Shown one piece after another: positions 63,917 to 64,000 of a stretch of 64,000 bases of DNA. The stretch is taken from assembly GCA_016869535.1 (NCBI GenBank), contig VGDX01000003.1, forward strand, positions 98,164 to 162,163. The letters are read 5' to 3'. The notes under the pieces are model-generated. The model worked only from the letters and a program-made list of their open reading frames with translations, was not told the DNA's origin and ran no database searches. The translations under genes and the position numbers were made by a program. Each line of letters begins with the position of its first letter. Positions within the stretch are counted from its first letter, which is position 1. Origin of the DNA: Alphaproteobacteria bacterium (GTDB lineage Bacteria > Pseudomonadota > Alphaproteobacteria > Rhizobiales > Methyloligellaceae).

Positions 63917-64000
63917 CGGCGTCCTGGGCGCCAGCGGGATCGTGGCCGTCGGAGCGGTTTGAGTGCGCGCAGACGGCCACGCTGCCAGGGCAGGCACGAA
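63874..64000 (-). mobile_element. Possible insertion-sequence terminus, cut by the window edge
   Basis: The sequence starting TGACCTGCCCCC at 63874 has the TG start and the GGACCACTcgATGGGGGCAGGTCA-like reverse end seen in IS3-type elements of Rhizobiales, as I remember them. On the minus strand an open frame enters from the edge and stops at 63908 (ending ATIPLAPRTPLN), where a transposase C-terminus would be expected. The identity is inferred from the terminal sequence only. Confidence 0.35.

Overview
The window is about 64 kb of GC-rich, tightly packed chromosomal DNA, almost certainly from an alphaproteobacterium and most likely a member of the Hyphomicrobiales. The evidence is the set of family-restricted genes (DUF2794, a short ccmABCDG set, a dapF-mtaB-ftsY-yciB block, sdhCDAB and mdh-sucCD-sucAB-lpd blocks), a perfect TTAA-N7-TTAA CtrA-type box, and REP-like palindromes of the kind common in that order. 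No rRNA, tRNA, CRISPR array or prophage was seen.

Layout. 1-11 kb: a partial GH3 beta-N-acetylhexosaminidase, two small envelope genes, a minus-strand lipid operon (tesA-like lipase, YnbA-like and YnbB/CdsA-like enzymes, PlsC-like acyltransferase) divergent from a YbbA/YbbP-type ABC transporter, a Bax-inhibitor-1 protein, DUF2794, a candidate structured small RNA with its own terminator, and DUF1223. 11-22 kb: acnA, cytochrome c maturation genes ccmABCDG, then yciB, ftsY, mtaB, dapF (minus strand) and an amidase. 22-27 kb: ffh, rpsP, rimM, trmD, rplS, the classical SRP/ribosome block, with unusual C-terminal extensions on S16 and L19. 27-36 kb: leuC, leuD and leuB, separated by secreted and metallopeptidase-like genes, then an ExoD-like protein and asd. 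36-43 kb: a GNAT enzyme, carbonic anhydrase, NAD-formate dehydrogenase, an oxalate/formate-antiporter-like MFS protein, an orphan pqqA (29 codons), an SMR transporter, a mesaconyl-CoA hydratase-like protein and sodC. 43-49 kb: sdhCDA and sdhB, split by a response regulator and a hybrid histidine kinase. 51-63 kb: mdh-sucCD-sucA-odhB, then a small foreign-looking insertion (GIY-YIG nuclease, a membrane-protein pseudogene with one in-frame TGA, a caspase-like protein with duplicated C-terminal domains), then lpd. The right end holds a REP pair, xerC, the CtrA-type box and what looks like an IS terminus cutting a small ORF.

How it works together. The window carries most of the TCA cycle (acnA, sdhCDAB, mdh, sucCD, sucAB, lpd). 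It also has a C1/C2 theme: formate oxidation, oxalate/formate exchange, a probable ethylmalonyl-CoA pathway enzyme, the PQQ precursor peptide and interconversion of CO2 and bicarbonate. This suggests an organism that uses C1 or C2 compounds and PQQ-dependent dehydrogenases. The most interesting items are the orphan pqqA, the structured RNA candidate at 10110-10265, the insertion between odhB and lpd, the sensor genes splitting sdh, the L19 fusion, and the lytic-peptidase C-terminal domain that also occurs as a free-standing secreted protein.
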